A DNA stretch of 52,584 nt, from IMG/VR virus record IMGVR_UViG_3300032046_000034, positions 1 through 52,584 of that record, one strand, 5' to 3'. Under the pieces are notes generated by a model, which saw only the letters and a program-made list of their open reading frames with translations, had not been told where the DNA came from and ran no database searches. Position numbers and translations under genes: made by a program. Source of the DNA: a virus. Shown piece after piece: positions 14,367-21,947 of this stretch; position 1 is the stretch's first letter, and every line of letters begins with the position of its first letter.

Positions 14367-14426
14367 TTAGCGGGGCCAGCCCGCCGCTCTCTTGGCAAGC
14401 CAAAGTTGGTTCCGTGAATCAGCCAT
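14367..14426 (-). CDS. Possible 19-residue leader peptide
   Basis: ATG one base after the upstream TGA, with AAGGAGGGAG nearby; it reads MADSRNQLWLAKRAAGWPR then TAA. Its stop abuts the hairpin before the KOW gene, an arrangement reminiscent of leader peptides. It could also be chance. Confidence 0.35.
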   Translation of the reverse strand: MADSRNQLWLAKRAAGWPR

Positions 14427-14427
14427 G

Positions 14428-14640
14428 TCACTCCCTCCTTGCGCGCATGGCCCGAATGTCGTAGCAGGTATGAATCAGGCACACGCAGCGGTCCCACTTC
14501 TTGCCAGCCAGTCGGAAGGGTTTTCCCTCGTGGTATCCGATATCATCCGGCGGCTCGACCTCCGGAAACAGCGGACAGTACCGCTTGTCGTGGAGCAGGT
14601 CTTTCTCGCAGCGGGGGCAGTGGTAGGGCCCAGGCGGCAT
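14428..14640 (-). CDS. Small Cys-rich protein
   Basis: 70 residues; ATG behind AAGGAA. Has YHCPRCEKDLL, a lone Cys in RYCPLFPE, and CVCLIHTCYD, so it likely binds zinc. Basic C terminus. Function unknown. Confidence 0.65.
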   Translation of the reverse strand: MPPGPYHCPRCEKDLLHDKRYCPLFPEVEPPDDIGYHEGKPFRLAGKKWDRCVCLIHTCYDIRAMRARRE

Positions 14641-14705
14641 GATTCCTTCTACCCGCCCGCTCCGCCCACTAATCATGTTGGGTGTGGTACTAAGTTCCAC
14701 GGGCA

Positions 14706-15080
14706 TCACCCCCCTTCTAGCGGCTCCGTCCTGATTGCGTCCTTGTCTGCCGTGGCCAGTGTCTGCCTTCGGCGGTGTATCGCCTTCGCTAACTCGTCAT
14801 CCATGCGGGCGGTCGTCAGCCTAGCCTGCTCCAGAACCTCCGCAGCCTGCGAGGATGCATAGGGCACCCGCCCGCTTTCTGGGATCAGCAAGCGGCGGCT
14901 CTGCCGAATGAACTTCTCCGTCCAAGCGGGGTCATCGCCTTCGATCACGTTTATGGCACAGGCCAGAGCATCAGAGAGGCGTTGCATCCGTTCCTTCACC
15001 GCCGCGATCTCAGCACGGAGGGCAGCATTCTCGTTCTCCAGGGCCGTCCAACGTTCAGTCTCCTGATTCCCGAATGCCAT
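14706..15080 (-). CDS. Coiled-coil early protein
   Basis: 124 residues. A long N-terminal coiled coil (RWTALENENAALRAEIAAVKERMQRL) is followed by a helical domain with WTEKFIRQSRRL and a third helix (MDDELAKAIHRRR). Start overlaps the preceding stop. Coiled coils suggest an oligomer or adaptor. No family recognised. Confidence 0.68.
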   Translation of the reverse strand: MAFGNQETERWTALENENAALRAEIAAVKERMQRLSDALACAINVIEGDDPAWTEKFIRQSRRLLIPESGRVPYASSQAAEVLEQARLTTARMDDELAKAIHRRRQTLATADKDAIRTEPLEGG

Positions 15081-15367
15081 CACTCACCTCCTCTTGCCTC
15101 GGCAGCACGGCGCACATGTCGCCAGACCTCACGGAAGGTACACTCGGGACTGTGATTCTCGAAGGCTCGCACGTCCACGCCTTCACCGGCACCGCAGTCC
15201 ACACAGATGTCCTTAGTGCTGAGGCTGTGGTATTCAAGGAGTCGCCGCGTCTCGCTCTCCAGATCGGCCAGCGCCTCGTCCTTCACGTCGAGGTCGGCGA
15301 GGAGGGCAAGGACATGGGGTGCCCGGGCGGCCTTCCGCATTCGCGCCCGCTCCGCCTTAGTCAGCAT
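15080..15367 (-). CDS. Helical protein with a Cys pair
   Basis: 95 residues; ATG behind GGAAGGAGG. The basic N terminus (LTKAERARMRKAAR) is followed by a coiled helix (LDVKDEALADLESETRRLL) and ICVDCGAGEG...ECTF. It overlaps the upstream gene's end. Function unknown. Confidence 0.66.
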   Translation of the reverse strand: MLTKAERARMRKAARAPHVLALLADLDVKDEALADLESETRRLLEYHSLSTKDICVDCGAGEGVDVRAFENHSPECTFREVWRHVRRAAEARGGE

Positions 15368-15726
15368 GGCTGGCCTCCTTCCAGGCGGGCACGCGCTTCC
15401 TTTGCACAGACCCTCTTGCCACCCTGATGTATGCAGGGTGCTATGTAGGACGTGCATTCTCTGCTGTCACGTCCTTGGTCAAAGCTCGCCAGCGCGAGGC
15501 GGGCGGCGAGCTGCTTAATGTCACGCTGCGTCACTAGAGTTAGCCCAGCGATCCGAGCATCAAGTGCCCACCGCGCCTCGTCTATCGGGTCAGGCATCAG
15601 AAGCCTCCTTTCCCCGCAGTCGGCCGGTTTCAGCGTGTTACGCTCGACGAGCATCTTCTCCACCAGTTCAATCAGCGCGTCCTGCACCTCGAGGAGTCGC
15701 TTCATCTCGGGGTATCTGCCGGGCAT
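15361..15726 (-). CDS. Hypothetical helical early protein
   Basis: 121 residues. N-terminal amphipathic helix (MKRLLEVQDALIELVEKMLVE), a central helix (DIKQLAARLALASFDQG) and a Cys-containing tail (ECTSYIAPCIHQGGKRVC). Overlaps its neighbours at both ends, as do most genes in this block. Function unknown. Confidence 0.66.
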   Translation of the reverse strand: MPGRYPEMKRLLEVQDALIELVEKMLVERNTLKPADCGERRLLMPDPIDEARWALDARIAGLTLVTQRDIKQLAARLALASFDQGRDSRECTSYIAPCIHQGGKRVCAKEARARLEGGQPC

Positions 15727-15887
15727 ACCGGTGCCTCCTTGACCTTCCGAGTAGACCAGTACAGGTCCACGATGACATCCCAGGGAACGGCGCGCTCACG
15801 ACGAGCCGTTACGCCGTTCGCATGATCCCGAGGGATAATGTAGTCGCGCACTTCGGCTTTGAGTTGGCGGAACTCCTCATCGGTCAT
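15702..15887 (-). CDS. Hypothetical small early protein
   Basis: 61 residues: an acidic N-terminal helix (TDEEFRQLKAEVRDYIIP), an Arg-rich centre and VPWDVIVDLYWSTRKV. The start lies within the end of the upstream gene. Function unknown. Confidence 0.62.
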   Translation of the reverse strand: MTDEEFRQLKAEVRDYIIPRDHANGVTARRERAVPWDVIVDLYWSTRKVKEAPVCPADTPR

Positions 15888-16425
15888 GGGGCGCCCCCTT
15901 CTCGAGCAATGCCGCCAGCGGTGTCAGTCCAGCCAGGGTCTTCGGCTCTACCGTTCTCTCTCGCTTCTTAAGCCAGAGGGCGCCGCACGGGCATCGCTGC
16001 GGCTCAAACCGGGCCGGCACCTTGTCCTCGCTCGGCTGCCAGTCATGGACGTGCCGCGGCTGAAGGGCAGGCATCAGGCCGCTTGTCCGCTCTCCGCGGC
16101 ACACCTGGCATTGAACCAGGGCGTAGCCGTGGCCGAGGTACATCTTCAGGAGCCCCACACCGCGGCACCGCCAGCACTCCCAGATATCGTGGTACTCATC
16201 CACGGGCTCTTGGCCGCGGAGTGACCCATCCGCCAGGCAGTACTCCTCACCATCCGGTAGGAGGTAGATGTTACCGAGGACATGAGAAGCTCCGAAGTAC
16301 AGGACAGCGAAGGCGTCATGGGGCTTTGGCGGCGGCATCGAGAATTGGGAGGCCCGCTGCCCACCCGATGACTGGGATGCCGCCGATCTCTGTTGGCCTG
16401 TTGTCTGGCTGTTCCTTTGGCTCAT
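15877..16425 (-). CDS. Cys-rich protein downstream of the replication initiator
   Basis: 182 residues from ATG 16425 behind GGAG; the start could also be a later Met. It has CWRCRGVGLLK...CQVCRGE, similar to a DnaJ-type zinc knuckle, then a second pair RCPCGALWLKKRE near the C terminus. It overlaps the end of the initiator gene. Possible nucleic-acid or chaperone-type zinc protein; function inferred only from the Cys spacing. Confidence 0.65.
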   Translation of the reverse strand: MSQRNSQTTGQQRSAASQSSGGQRASQFSMPPPKPHDAFAVLYFGASHVLGNIYLLPDGEEYCLADGSLRGQEPVDEYHDIWECWRCRGVGLLKMYLGHGYALVQCQVCRGERTSGLMPALQPRHVHDWQPSEDKVPARFEPQRCPCGALWLKKRERTVEPKTLAGLTPLAALLEKGAPHDR

Positions 16426-17113
16426 CTCGTAACTCCTGTCTCTCGTTGGGCTCCCGGCCTTCAGCCTTGCACCGCCGAGCAATCGCTTCCAGGTAGCGAA
16501 CCGAAGGTTTGGTCTGGCCTGACTCCAGCGCTGCCTTCCAGCAGCCCCACATGAAGTCCGAGCCATATTCTTCTTCAAGGTCGGTGTAGCCCTGAAAATA
16601 GACGGCACCGGCCCCAGGCCAGATCGCCATCACGGCCTGCATCAACCGCGACGGCGACGGCGCGCCGACTGGGGGGGTAGGGGGGGTTGTGGTCTTGTGA
16701 TGTACGGTACGGTACGGTACGGTAGGCCGATCATGATCGGCAGTGATCGCCGCTGTCCGTAAATGTTCGCCATTCTCGTTTGGACAGATGAAAGCGAAGG
16801 GTGGCGCAGGACGGTGGCGACGGGTGATCTCCCCCTGGTACTTCTCAAAGTGACACCAGTGAAGCCAGTCATAGCCGGCGCCATGCTGGACGCAAAGTTT
16901 CTTCATCTCTATGAGGCGCTCGATGGCGGTGGCGACCTTGGCTCGGGTACTACGTTGGGGAAATACCATGCCCTTTGCCTGGTCTTGGCGCAAAAGACCC
17001 CAAGCGTCAGTGTGGGCAATCCCCCAGGTGTAGAAGAGAGCGTCATGCGCACTAGCCTCATTCAGGGCGATGGACAGACTTACTGTGTTATGAAGGCACC
17101 GCCACTTAGCCAT
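16316..17113 (-). CDS. Replication initiator-like DNA-binding protein
   Basis: 265 residues; ATG behind GGAGGG. The N-terminal 110 residues (HDALFYTWGIAHTDAWGLL, ATAIERLIEMKKLCV, YDWLHWCHFEKYQ) look like the winged-helix domain of phage replication-organiser proteins. A Thr/Pro-rich linker follows, then a C-terminal helical domain (CWKAALESGQTKPSVRYLEA) like those that contact a helicase or its loader. The linker DNA carries repeats and a palindrome (16671-16741), as the lambda O gene carries its origin. Confidence 0.72.
   Translation of the reverse strand: MAKWRCLHNTVSLSIALNEASAHDALFYTWGIAHTDAWGLLRQDQAKGMVFPQRSTRAKVATAIERLIEMKKLCVQHGAGYDWLHWCHFEKYQGEITRRHRPAPPFAFICPNENGEHLRTAAITADHDRPTVPYRTVHHKTTTPPTPPVGAPSPSRLMQAVMAIWPGAGAVYFQGYTDLEEEYGSDFMWGCWKAALESGQTKPSVRYLEAIARRCKAEGREPNERQELRDEPKEQPDNRPTEIGGIPVIGWAAGLPILDAAAKAP
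16671..16741. other. Candidate replication origin inside the initiator gene
   Basis: Three elements lie together: two G7/G6 runs (16671-16686), four and a half tandem copies of GTACG (16702-16724), and a perfect 16-base palindrome GCCGATCATGATCGGC (16726-16741). They encode only a Thr/Pro-rich linker, so the DNA is free to serve another role. Iteron-like repeats within an initiator gene are typical of lambdoid-type origins. Confidence 0.5.
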
Positions 17114-17363
17114 ATCGTCGCCCTCCCTGCGGGCTCATCGCGGCATGACGCATCTCGCGGCCTTGGGCTATCCTTGCCTCTGCCGCCTCCCACCTGTCGA
17201 GCATCCGCCGGCACGTGAAGCAGTGCTGTCCGTCCACTAGCGCCGTGATCGCGTGGTCGGGCCCGATGAAGATGCCGCATTGGCCACAGCGGGCGTGAGT
17301 CGCCGCCAGCTTGCCACAGATGTTGCAGCACCGATCCTCAGAGGTCGGGTGGACATAGCTCAT
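17106..17363 (-). CDS. Cys-rich protein upstream of the initiator
   Basis: 85 residues with CCNICGKLAATHARCGQCGIFIGPDH and HCFTCRRML: three Cys-x2-Cys pairs and nearby His, consistent with two zinc sites. A helical C terminus follows. Overlaps the initiator start by eight bases. Possible DNA-binding accessory; function not established. Confidence 0.7.
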   Translation of the reverse strand: MSYVHPTSEDRCCNICGKLAATHARCGQCGIFIGPDHAITALVDGQHCFTCRRMLDRWEAAEARIAQGREMRHAAMSPQGGRRYG

Positions 17364-17397
17364 GGGCAGCACCCTGCCGTCGCACGCGGGTCAGCGG

Positions 17398-17664
17398 TCA
17401 CAGCAGGACCTCTTGGGCTAGCATCTTTAGGGCACGCTTGCAGACCAGGATGGCCTCCTGGGGCGGATTCACTTCTGGCTCATCCACAATTGATGGGCAG
17501 CACAGACCATCACCTCGTTCATCGGTGACGTGATACTTGCCGACGAAACCCCAGGTTCTGGTTGCTGCACGCTGGGCAAAGGACTGATGTGTGCCGCCTA
17601 CTTGTCCCGCGCACCCTGCCGCGCGGCAGTCCAGCGGGCCGATGGCGGCCATGTTCTTGTTCAT
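17398..17664 (-). CDS. Hypothetical early protein with Cys residues
   Basis: 88 residues: an N-terminal Cys/Gly-rich part (LDCRAAGCAGQVGGTHQSF), GFVGKYHVTDE, then CCPSIVDEPEVNPPQEAI and a C-terminal helix. The ATG overlaps the preceding stop. No family recognised. Confidence 0.6.
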   Translation of the reverse strand: MNKNMAAIGPLDCRAAGCAGQVGGTHQSFAQRAATRTWGFVGKYHVTDERGDGLCCPSIVDEPEVNPPQEAILVCKRALKMLAQEVLL

Positions 17665-18020
17665 GGCTCCATGTCCGCCACTAATTCGGGCACGCTGTAG
17701 TAAACAGGAATGCCGCTGTCCAGCCCAGCAATCCGTTCCCGCTTGGCTCCCTGGCTGTGCTCCCAGCCTTCGAGCAAGAGCATGGCATCGGCAACTTCCA
17801 GGAATCGCATGTCCATGTCCCGCCAGAAATCGGCCTCGACCTCGGGCGTGATGACCTCGAAATGAGCACTGTTCAGGTGGGGACAGAAGAAGCCGTAACC
17901 TTCGCGGATGAGCGCGGCGGCTGCCTCGCGAGCGGCGGCGATGTTCCTTTCAATCTCATGGTATGCGTAGGAATCATGGGTCTTCCCCATATACGGGCCA
18001 GCGATGTAGACGATCTTCAT
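17661..18020 (-). CDS. DUF4406 / nucleoside 2-deoxyribosyltransferase-like protein
   Basis: 119 residues. It opens KIVYIAGPYMGKTHDSYAYH, has GYGFFCPHLNSA in the middle, a conserved-looking DMRFLEVADAMLLLEGW, then HSQGAKRERIAG. This is the pattern of DUF4406 and related nucleotide-processing Rossmann-like proteins common in phages. The substrate is unknown; it may salvage or modify nucleotides. Start ATG has GAGGTAGGAG upstream. Confidence 0.8.
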   Translation of the reverse strand: MKIVYIAGPYMGKTHDSYAYHEIERNIAAAREAAAALIREGYGFFCPHLNSAHFEVITPEVEADFWRDMDMRFLEVADAMLLLEGWEHSQGAKRERIAGLDSGIPVYYSVPELVADMEP

Positions 18021-18082
18021 GCTCCTACCTCGATGCCGTAACCATGCTGAACCAGGGCGCGCAGGTGCTCGTCGTGCTTCAT
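18017..18082 (-). CDS. Possible 21-residue coupled peptide
   Basis: Reads MKHDEHLRALVQHGYGIEVGA then TGA. The ATG overlaps the upstream stop and the stop overlaps the downstream ATG, both as ATGA. The perfect tiling suggests it is translated, but its own ribosome binding site is weak. Confidence 0.4.
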   Translation of the reverse strand: MKHDEHLRALVQHGYGIEVGA

Positions 18083-18276
18083 TTCGATACAAACTCTTTC
18101 AGCAGGTGGCACCGCTCTGTGCCGCACACCCGCTTGTCGTACCGAAAGGCTAGAACCACGTGGGGGTACTCCCAGCTCCGAGTCGCAACGATGTGCATGT
18201 GTATGTCCTCATTGTCCTGGAGGGCTCTTGCCAGCCTTGCCCACTTGGCAGCAACGACGGCAGGCCGCAGTGGCAC
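18079..18276 (-). CDS. Small hypothetical early protein
   Basis: 65 residues from GTG 18276 behind GGAG. Helical first half (VVAAKWARLARALQDNEDI), then HMHIVATRSWEYPHVVLAF and a Cys pair (CGTERCHLL). Function unknown. Confidence 0.6.
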   Translation of the reverse strand: MPLRPAVVAAKWARLARALQDNEDIHMHIVATRSWEYPHVVLAFRYDKRVCGTERCHLLKEFVSK

Positions 18277-18278
18277 CC

Positions 18279-18641
18279 CTAACTCCGTACCGCCTCGCTC
18301 ACCTCCGCCTCGCCGGACTCGACCTGCGGGGCAGTCCACACCCAGGGGGTGAGCATCTTGTCCTTGTCTGCTGGTCGGTAGACCAGCCTCCGCCGTACTC
18401 TCAGGGCCAGCAGGGCCTCAGCCCCGATGCTCTCGGTCAGGGCGGCAAGCGCGATGCCCTCGCGCTTGTGAGACACGGAGTCGGCCTTGCACTGAATGAG
18501 CAGCGGTGGCTCTCCAGCCTTCAAGCACACGAGGTCGGCGGGGCCATGACTACCCGCAGCGCGAATGACCCACCAGCCACGCGATTCCATGTCGCGCTTC
18601 ACGCGTAGCTCAAAGCGGTAGCCCTGGCGGTAGCGAGTCAT
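18279..18641 (-). CDS. Holliday junction resolvase-like nuclease
   Basis: 120 residues. GYRFELRVKRDMESRGWWV, AAGSHGPADLVCL and PLLIQCKAD give the Glu...Asp...Cys-Lys pattern of Hjc-type PDDEXK nucleases. Such enzymes resolve branched recombination or packaging intermediates. The ATG at 18641 lacks a strong ribosome binding site; an in-frame start at 18677 would add 12 residues. Confidence 0.75.
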   Translation of the reverse strand: MTRYRQGYRFELRVKRDMESRGWWVIRAAGSHGPADLVCLKAGEPPLLIQCKADSVSHKREGIALAALTESIGAEALLALRVRRRLVYRPADKDKMLTPWVWTAPQVESGEAEVSEAVRS

Positions 18642-18663
18642 GGCAGCAGGTCTTCCATTGGGT

Positions 18664-18927
18664 TCATGGCCTGACATTCCACGGATTCATCCAGCCGTGG
18701 CGAAAGCCACGCACAAATACCACCGTTGCAAGCGCGAAAGGCCCGAACCAACTAAAGGTGAGCGCAAACCGCCTGTCAGCTTGTACCTTGCCCTGCACGA
18801 TACCGATCAGGTCCGCATATTCGCGCTCGAAGTAGGCGAACGCAAACCCGGCCGCCAAGACACGGCAGATGCCCCACAACAGAACGCCGCCGAGGAGAAC
18901 CAGGGTGATTATCCAGATCGTCGTCAT
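18664..18927 (-). CDS. Two-pass membrane protein
   Basis: 87 residues. Two hydrophobic segments: IWIITLVLLGGVLLWGICRVL at the N terminus and FGPFALATVVFVRGF near the C terminus, separated by a polar loop with YFEREYADLIG. Sits among DNA-metabolism genes. Function unknown; host-takeover or superinfection exclusion are possible. Confidence 0.68.
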   Translation of the reverse strand: MTTIWIITLVLLGGVLLWGICRVLAAGFAFAYFEREYADLIGIVQGKVQADRRFALTFSWFGPFALATVVFVRGFRHGWMNPWNVRP

Positions 18928-19145
18928 GCCCGCGCCTCCTCCAACTCGTCTAGCTCCTTCTCGCTAGCAGCATGAGCCGCAAGCCAGCGGCCCAAGGCAC
19001 GCTCCATGCGGAGGCAAGGCACGCAGCCGATAGAGCATTCCAGAGAGCCCCCGTGAGCTGACTTCTGCAAGTCCATGATAGTGAAGGCAAGGTGAAAGGC
19101 GTCAGCCGTAGTGAGGAGTCCGCGTTCCTTGGTTCTGAGTGCCAT
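18924..19145 (-). CDS. Small early protein with a Cys pair
   Basis: 73 residues; ATG behind AAGGAGG. Has AFHLAFTIMDLQKSAHGG, then CSIGCVPCLRMERAL and an acidic helical tail. Three closely spaced Cys may bind a metal. Function unknown. The 156 bases upstream (19146-19301) contain no gene I can support. Confidence 0.65.
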   Translation of the reverse strand: MALRTKERGLLTTADAFHLAFTIMDLQKSAHGGSLECSIGCVPCLRMERALGRWLAAHAASEKELDELEEARA

Positions 19146-19301
19146 GTCATGCCTCCTTGGTGGGCCGCTGCGCCAGAGTGAGCGGGTCTGCCCATTGATG
19201 CGAACAATGGACAGGTGTTTCTCCGGCGCAGCCGGCCCATGCGCGGCGGGCGGGGCCATATCGGGCCGGATCGTCAAGGCTACTGTCGTGCGGACAGTTG
19301 C

Positions 19302-19421
19302 CTAGCGGGCCTCACCCGCCGCCGCCAACCCTGGGCTACTAGCCGACGCCTGCCGCTGGTTCCTGGCGGTCGCCTGCTGGTGTTTCTTCCCAGGGCTGGA
19401 GGCGAAGGGCGAAGCTCTCAT
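19302..19421 (-). CDS. Possible small basic peptide
   Basis: 39 residues, Ala/Ser/Gln/Arg-rich (KKHQQATARNQRQASASS). The ATG overlaps the upstream stop (ATGA) and GGAGG lies just before it. Low complexity makes coding uncertain. Confidence 0.4.
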   Translation of the reverse strand: MRASPFASSPGKKHQQATARNQRQASASSPGLAAAGEAR

Positions 19422-19744
19422 GCCTCCATCGCCTTCCCTGCCTTTGCCACCTTCGGCGTCCAACTCGTCCACTCCGGGATCTCGACGGGCCCGCCCTCTA
19501 GGGACTTGCCGCTGAGGACGTAGGGGCCGACGCGAACGAACCCGCCATCAAGGATGCGATCCAAGAGACCAGGCTTCTCGGCGACCGCCGTCTTCAGCGC
19601 CTTCTTCGCCCGCCGAAACCAGGCGGCGGGATCGGCCACAGCCTCCCGGGCGTCGAAGTAGTCCCCGAGCAGCGCCTCAAGCCCGACGTCCTGGACCTCA
19701 TGCTCATCGAAGGCCCGCTGTGGCTGCTTTGTTGCTGTGACCAT
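19418..19744 (-). CDS. Hypothetical early protein
   Basis: 108 residues. N-terminal acidic region (FDEHEVQDVGLEALLGDYF), a helix with FRRAKKALKTAV, and FVRVGPYVLSGKSLEGGPVE near the C terminus. It overlaps neighbours at both ends. Function unknown. Confidence 0.68.
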   Translation of the reverse strand: MVTATKQPQRAFDEHEVQDVGLEALLGDYFDAREAVADPAAWFRRAKKALKTAVAEKPGLLDRILDGGFVRVGPYVLSGKSLEGGPVEIPEWTSWTPKVAKAGKAMEA

Positions 19745-19929
19745 CACGATTCCCTTTCTTGCCGTTCCAGCGCGGCTACCGTCCTACCCTCAGCCGCCTC
19801 GCAGACGGCCTGCAAGTGCGCCCGCCAGCAGTCGGCCGAGAACTCGAGTGTCTCATGGAAAAGGAAGACCCTCTTCCAGCCCTCGGACGTGAGATACCAG
19901 GCCCGCGTCGGCTGCGGGACGAGGATCAT
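19744..19929 (-). CDS. Hypothetical small early protein
   Basis: 61 residues. Begins with RAWYLTSEGWKRVFLFH, a possible two-stranded sheet, then a helix ending in Glu and Arg. The TGA/ATG is shared with the radical SAM gene upstream. Function unknown. Confidence 0.64.
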   Translation of the reverse strand: MILVPQPTRAWYLTSEGWKRVFLFHETLEFSADCWRAHLQAVCEAAEGRTVAALERQERES

Positions 19930-20729
19930 GCGGGTACCTCACTCGCCACCATCTTCGTGATCGCTGGCCGCTGCCATCGGCGAACCTGTGCCCGACTGTC
20001 ACGCGGCCATAGAATCTGGCCCCCTACCGGCTGATAGAGTTGGGCAAACGGCATCGCCCCCATCTCCCAGACCGCGCGGCATCGCTCCTCGCCCTTACTC
20101 AATGGCTCATGGGCGAAACCCCAGAGGACATAACAGCGTTTCTTGTATCGTGGCAGGAATGCTAGGAGTCCAAGGGCGCGGCGGAGATCGGGCAGAGCCT
20201 CCTCAGAATCAGCAGCGAGGAACACCTGGCCCACCTTGAGGCCCCGGATCTCCTCGGCCATCCAATCCTTCAGTAGGCGAGCATCTAGGCCGCCAGCGAA
20301 CGTGACCGGGCGGCCCTGCTGGTGCAACATCTGAAAGACCCGCGACAGATGCGCCCGGCCAGTCGCCAGGAGGTTGTTATCTTGGACGATCCACCCTGGT
20401 TTGATGTCGAGTAGCCGCATCCGCCCACGCACGATGCACCACGGACACTCGCGTACGCAGCCGCGGCTCGTTATCGTCACGCCTTCCTTTAGGTACATGC
20501 CCGGCTGGAAGTCGTCGCCCTCACCGTGGAGAGCCGGACCGCCAAGTTTCACGACGGCGTAGTATTGGGACCAGTCAGCGGCCAGTTGCCGGCCCCGCTC
20601 AATGTCCCAGGCGAAGGCCACAGACACATGAACCTCATCTGCTACTGGCCGCCAGAGGCCGGGAAATCCCACGACAGCCATCGGGTCCGTGGGCGTCATG
20701 CTTGTGCGACGCGGGAAGACTCGAATCAC
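19926..20729 (-). CDS. Radical SAM enzyme
   Basis: 267 residues. ITSRGCVRECPWCIV (Cys91, Cys95, Cys98) is the CxxxCxxC site for a 4Fe-4S cluster that cleaves S-adenosylmethionine. The fold continues with VTFAGGLDARLLKDW and QVFLAADSEEALPDLRRAL, as in radical SAM barrels. The GTG start overlaps the preceding stop (GTGA). The substrate is not evident; phage radical SAM enzymes may modify nucleotides, RNA or proteins. Confidence 0.85.
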   Translation of the reverse strand: MIRVFPRRTSMTPTDPMAVVGFPGLWRPVADEVHVSVAFAWDIERGRQLAADWSQYYAVVKLGGPALHGEGDDFQPGMYLKEGVTITSRGCVRECPWCIVRGRMRLLDIKPGWIVQDNNLLATGRAHLSRVFQMLHQQGRPVTFAGGLDARLLKDWMAEEIRGLKVGQVFLAADSEEALPDLRRALGLLAFLPRYKKRCYVLWGFAHEPLSKGEERCRAVWEMGAMPFAQLYQPVGGQILWPRDSRAQVRRWQRPAITKMVASEVPA

Positions 20730-20875
20730 GCCCACGCCACCACTGCCTCTTGTAGCAGCCGGCGTATCCGGCGCCGGTAGTGCCGGTGTCGCAGGGCCTT
20801 CCGCAGCGCCTCAGCCCGGGATTTCCAGTTGTGCCCGCCTCCATAGCCGGCCTGGGCGAGTTGGTGGTTGTTCAC
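20726..20875 (-). CDS. Small basic protein coupled to the radical SAM gene
   Basis: 49 residues, strongly basic (KSRAEALRKALRHRHYRRRIRRLL). GTG start overlaps the upstream TGA, and its own TGA overlaps the radical SAM GTG. The Arg/His-rich helix suggests nucleic-acid binding. Function unknown. Confidence 0.6.
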   Translation of the reverse strand: MNNHQLAQAGYGGGHNWKSRAEALRKALRHRHYRRRIRRLLQEAVVAWA

Positions 20876-21945
20876 TTGCCAGCCATCTCCCGCAGCCGCT
20901 TGTAGTCAGCGCCCCGATCCGTGATGTCCATCTCGCTCCGGTAGCCCAGCGCCGTCAGGATGTGCCCCTTGCTCTTATAGCCGAGCTTGAGGCCCGCGTT
21001 GAACAGGTCGGCGTTGGTGTTGAGCCGCGGCGTGGCCTTGGCGGGTGCCTCCTCGGGGGGTGGTGCCGGCTCCTGTTCTTGGCCGATCTCTTGCTGCGCC
21101 TCCTCCTCCGAGTAAAAGCCTTCCGGTGTCTCTTCCTCCTCTGGCTCCGGGTGGGGCTCCGGTAGTAGTGCCTCGATGACGGGCTTCGTCATGCTCTCGG
21201 CCAACTCGGCCAAGCCGAACCGGGATGACACCTGTAGGACGTGGACGGTCTTCTTCTTCCCGTTGGGTGCCACGTCCTGGGGAACGACCTTGAGCAGCAA
21301 AGGGATGCCGGCAACGCGCCCACCCGTCAGCATCGCCAGATACTCGAAGAAGCCGTTGATGTTCAGGATCGAGTTGACGCTTGATGTGTCGAGCTGGTAG
21401 ATGCCCAGGCCGGGAGCCTGCGGGATAGCGAATTGCAGCATCATGAGCCGTTTGCACTTCGCAGCGTCATAGGCCGGACACGCCGGGTGATCCTCGTACC
21501 CCTGTCCCCAGCACTCGATGTCATCACGCCTCACGGTTTGCTTGGAGTCATGCTTGGCCCATACATCGACAGGAATGGGCTGCGTGATATCGCCGCTAGC
21601 GCGGGTCAGTGCCTCACGATCAAACAGTGCGTCCGCCCTGTAGCCGTCGCCCTTGCAGACGAGGCCCACAGTGGCCTTGTAGGAGCGGAACCACTGGGAG
21701 GCCACCTTCTCCATATCGTTCGACAGGAACATGATGGGCAATTCAATTGGACCCGGTTCCTCCTTACAGGAGCCATCACACAAGGGAACCTTGCCCTTGA
21801 GTGTATCCAGAACTGCGGGCGGGCAGAGGAAATGATCGAGAGCCTTGGGATATTGCGTCCCTCTGCCGCTGTCTACTTTCCGGCCCAACCGTATCTTTCC
21901 GAGGCGGGGCATCCGCGGACGGTCAGAGACGTTGCGAATCGGCAT
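20872..21945 (-). CDS. Gp3/RDF-like phage protein
   Basis: 357 residues. RLGKIRLGRKVD opens the protein; QWFRSYKATVGLVCKGDG, a Cys set (CWGQGYEDHPACPAYDAAKC), and PGLGIYQLDTSSVNSILN follow. These features match the family that includes the phiC31 Gp3 recombination directionality factor and many proteins labelled hydrolase or metal-binding. The C-terminal third has a long acidic Pro/Glu linker and a small helical end. Because the integrase here is of the tyrosine type, an RDF role is doubtful; single-strand DNA or metal binding is equally possible. Confidence 0.72.
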   Translation of the reverse strand: MPIRNVSDRPRMPRLGKIRLGRKVDSGRGTQYPKALDHFLCPPAVLDTLKGKVPLCDGSCKEEPGPIELPIMFLSNDMEKVASQWFRSYKATVGLVCKGDGYRADALFDREALTRASGDITQPIPVDVWAKHDSKQTVRRDDIECWGQGYEDHPACPAYDAAKCKRLMMLQFAIPQAPGLGIYQLDTSSVNSILNINGFFEYLAMLTGGRVAGIPLLLKVVPQDVAPNGKKKTVHVLQVSSRFGLAELAESMTKPVIEALLPEPHPEPEEEETPEGFYSEEEAQQEIGQEQEPAPPPEEAPAKATPRLNTNADLFNAGLKLGYKSKGHILTALGYRSEMDITDRGADYKRLREMAGK

Positions 21946-21947
21946 TG

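Noticed and set aside
19146-19301. Open minus-strand frame reading AGETPVHCSHQWADPLTLAQ
   Set aside because: Composition is protein-like, but the frame has no ATG, GTG or TTG start after the preceding stop, so it was not called.
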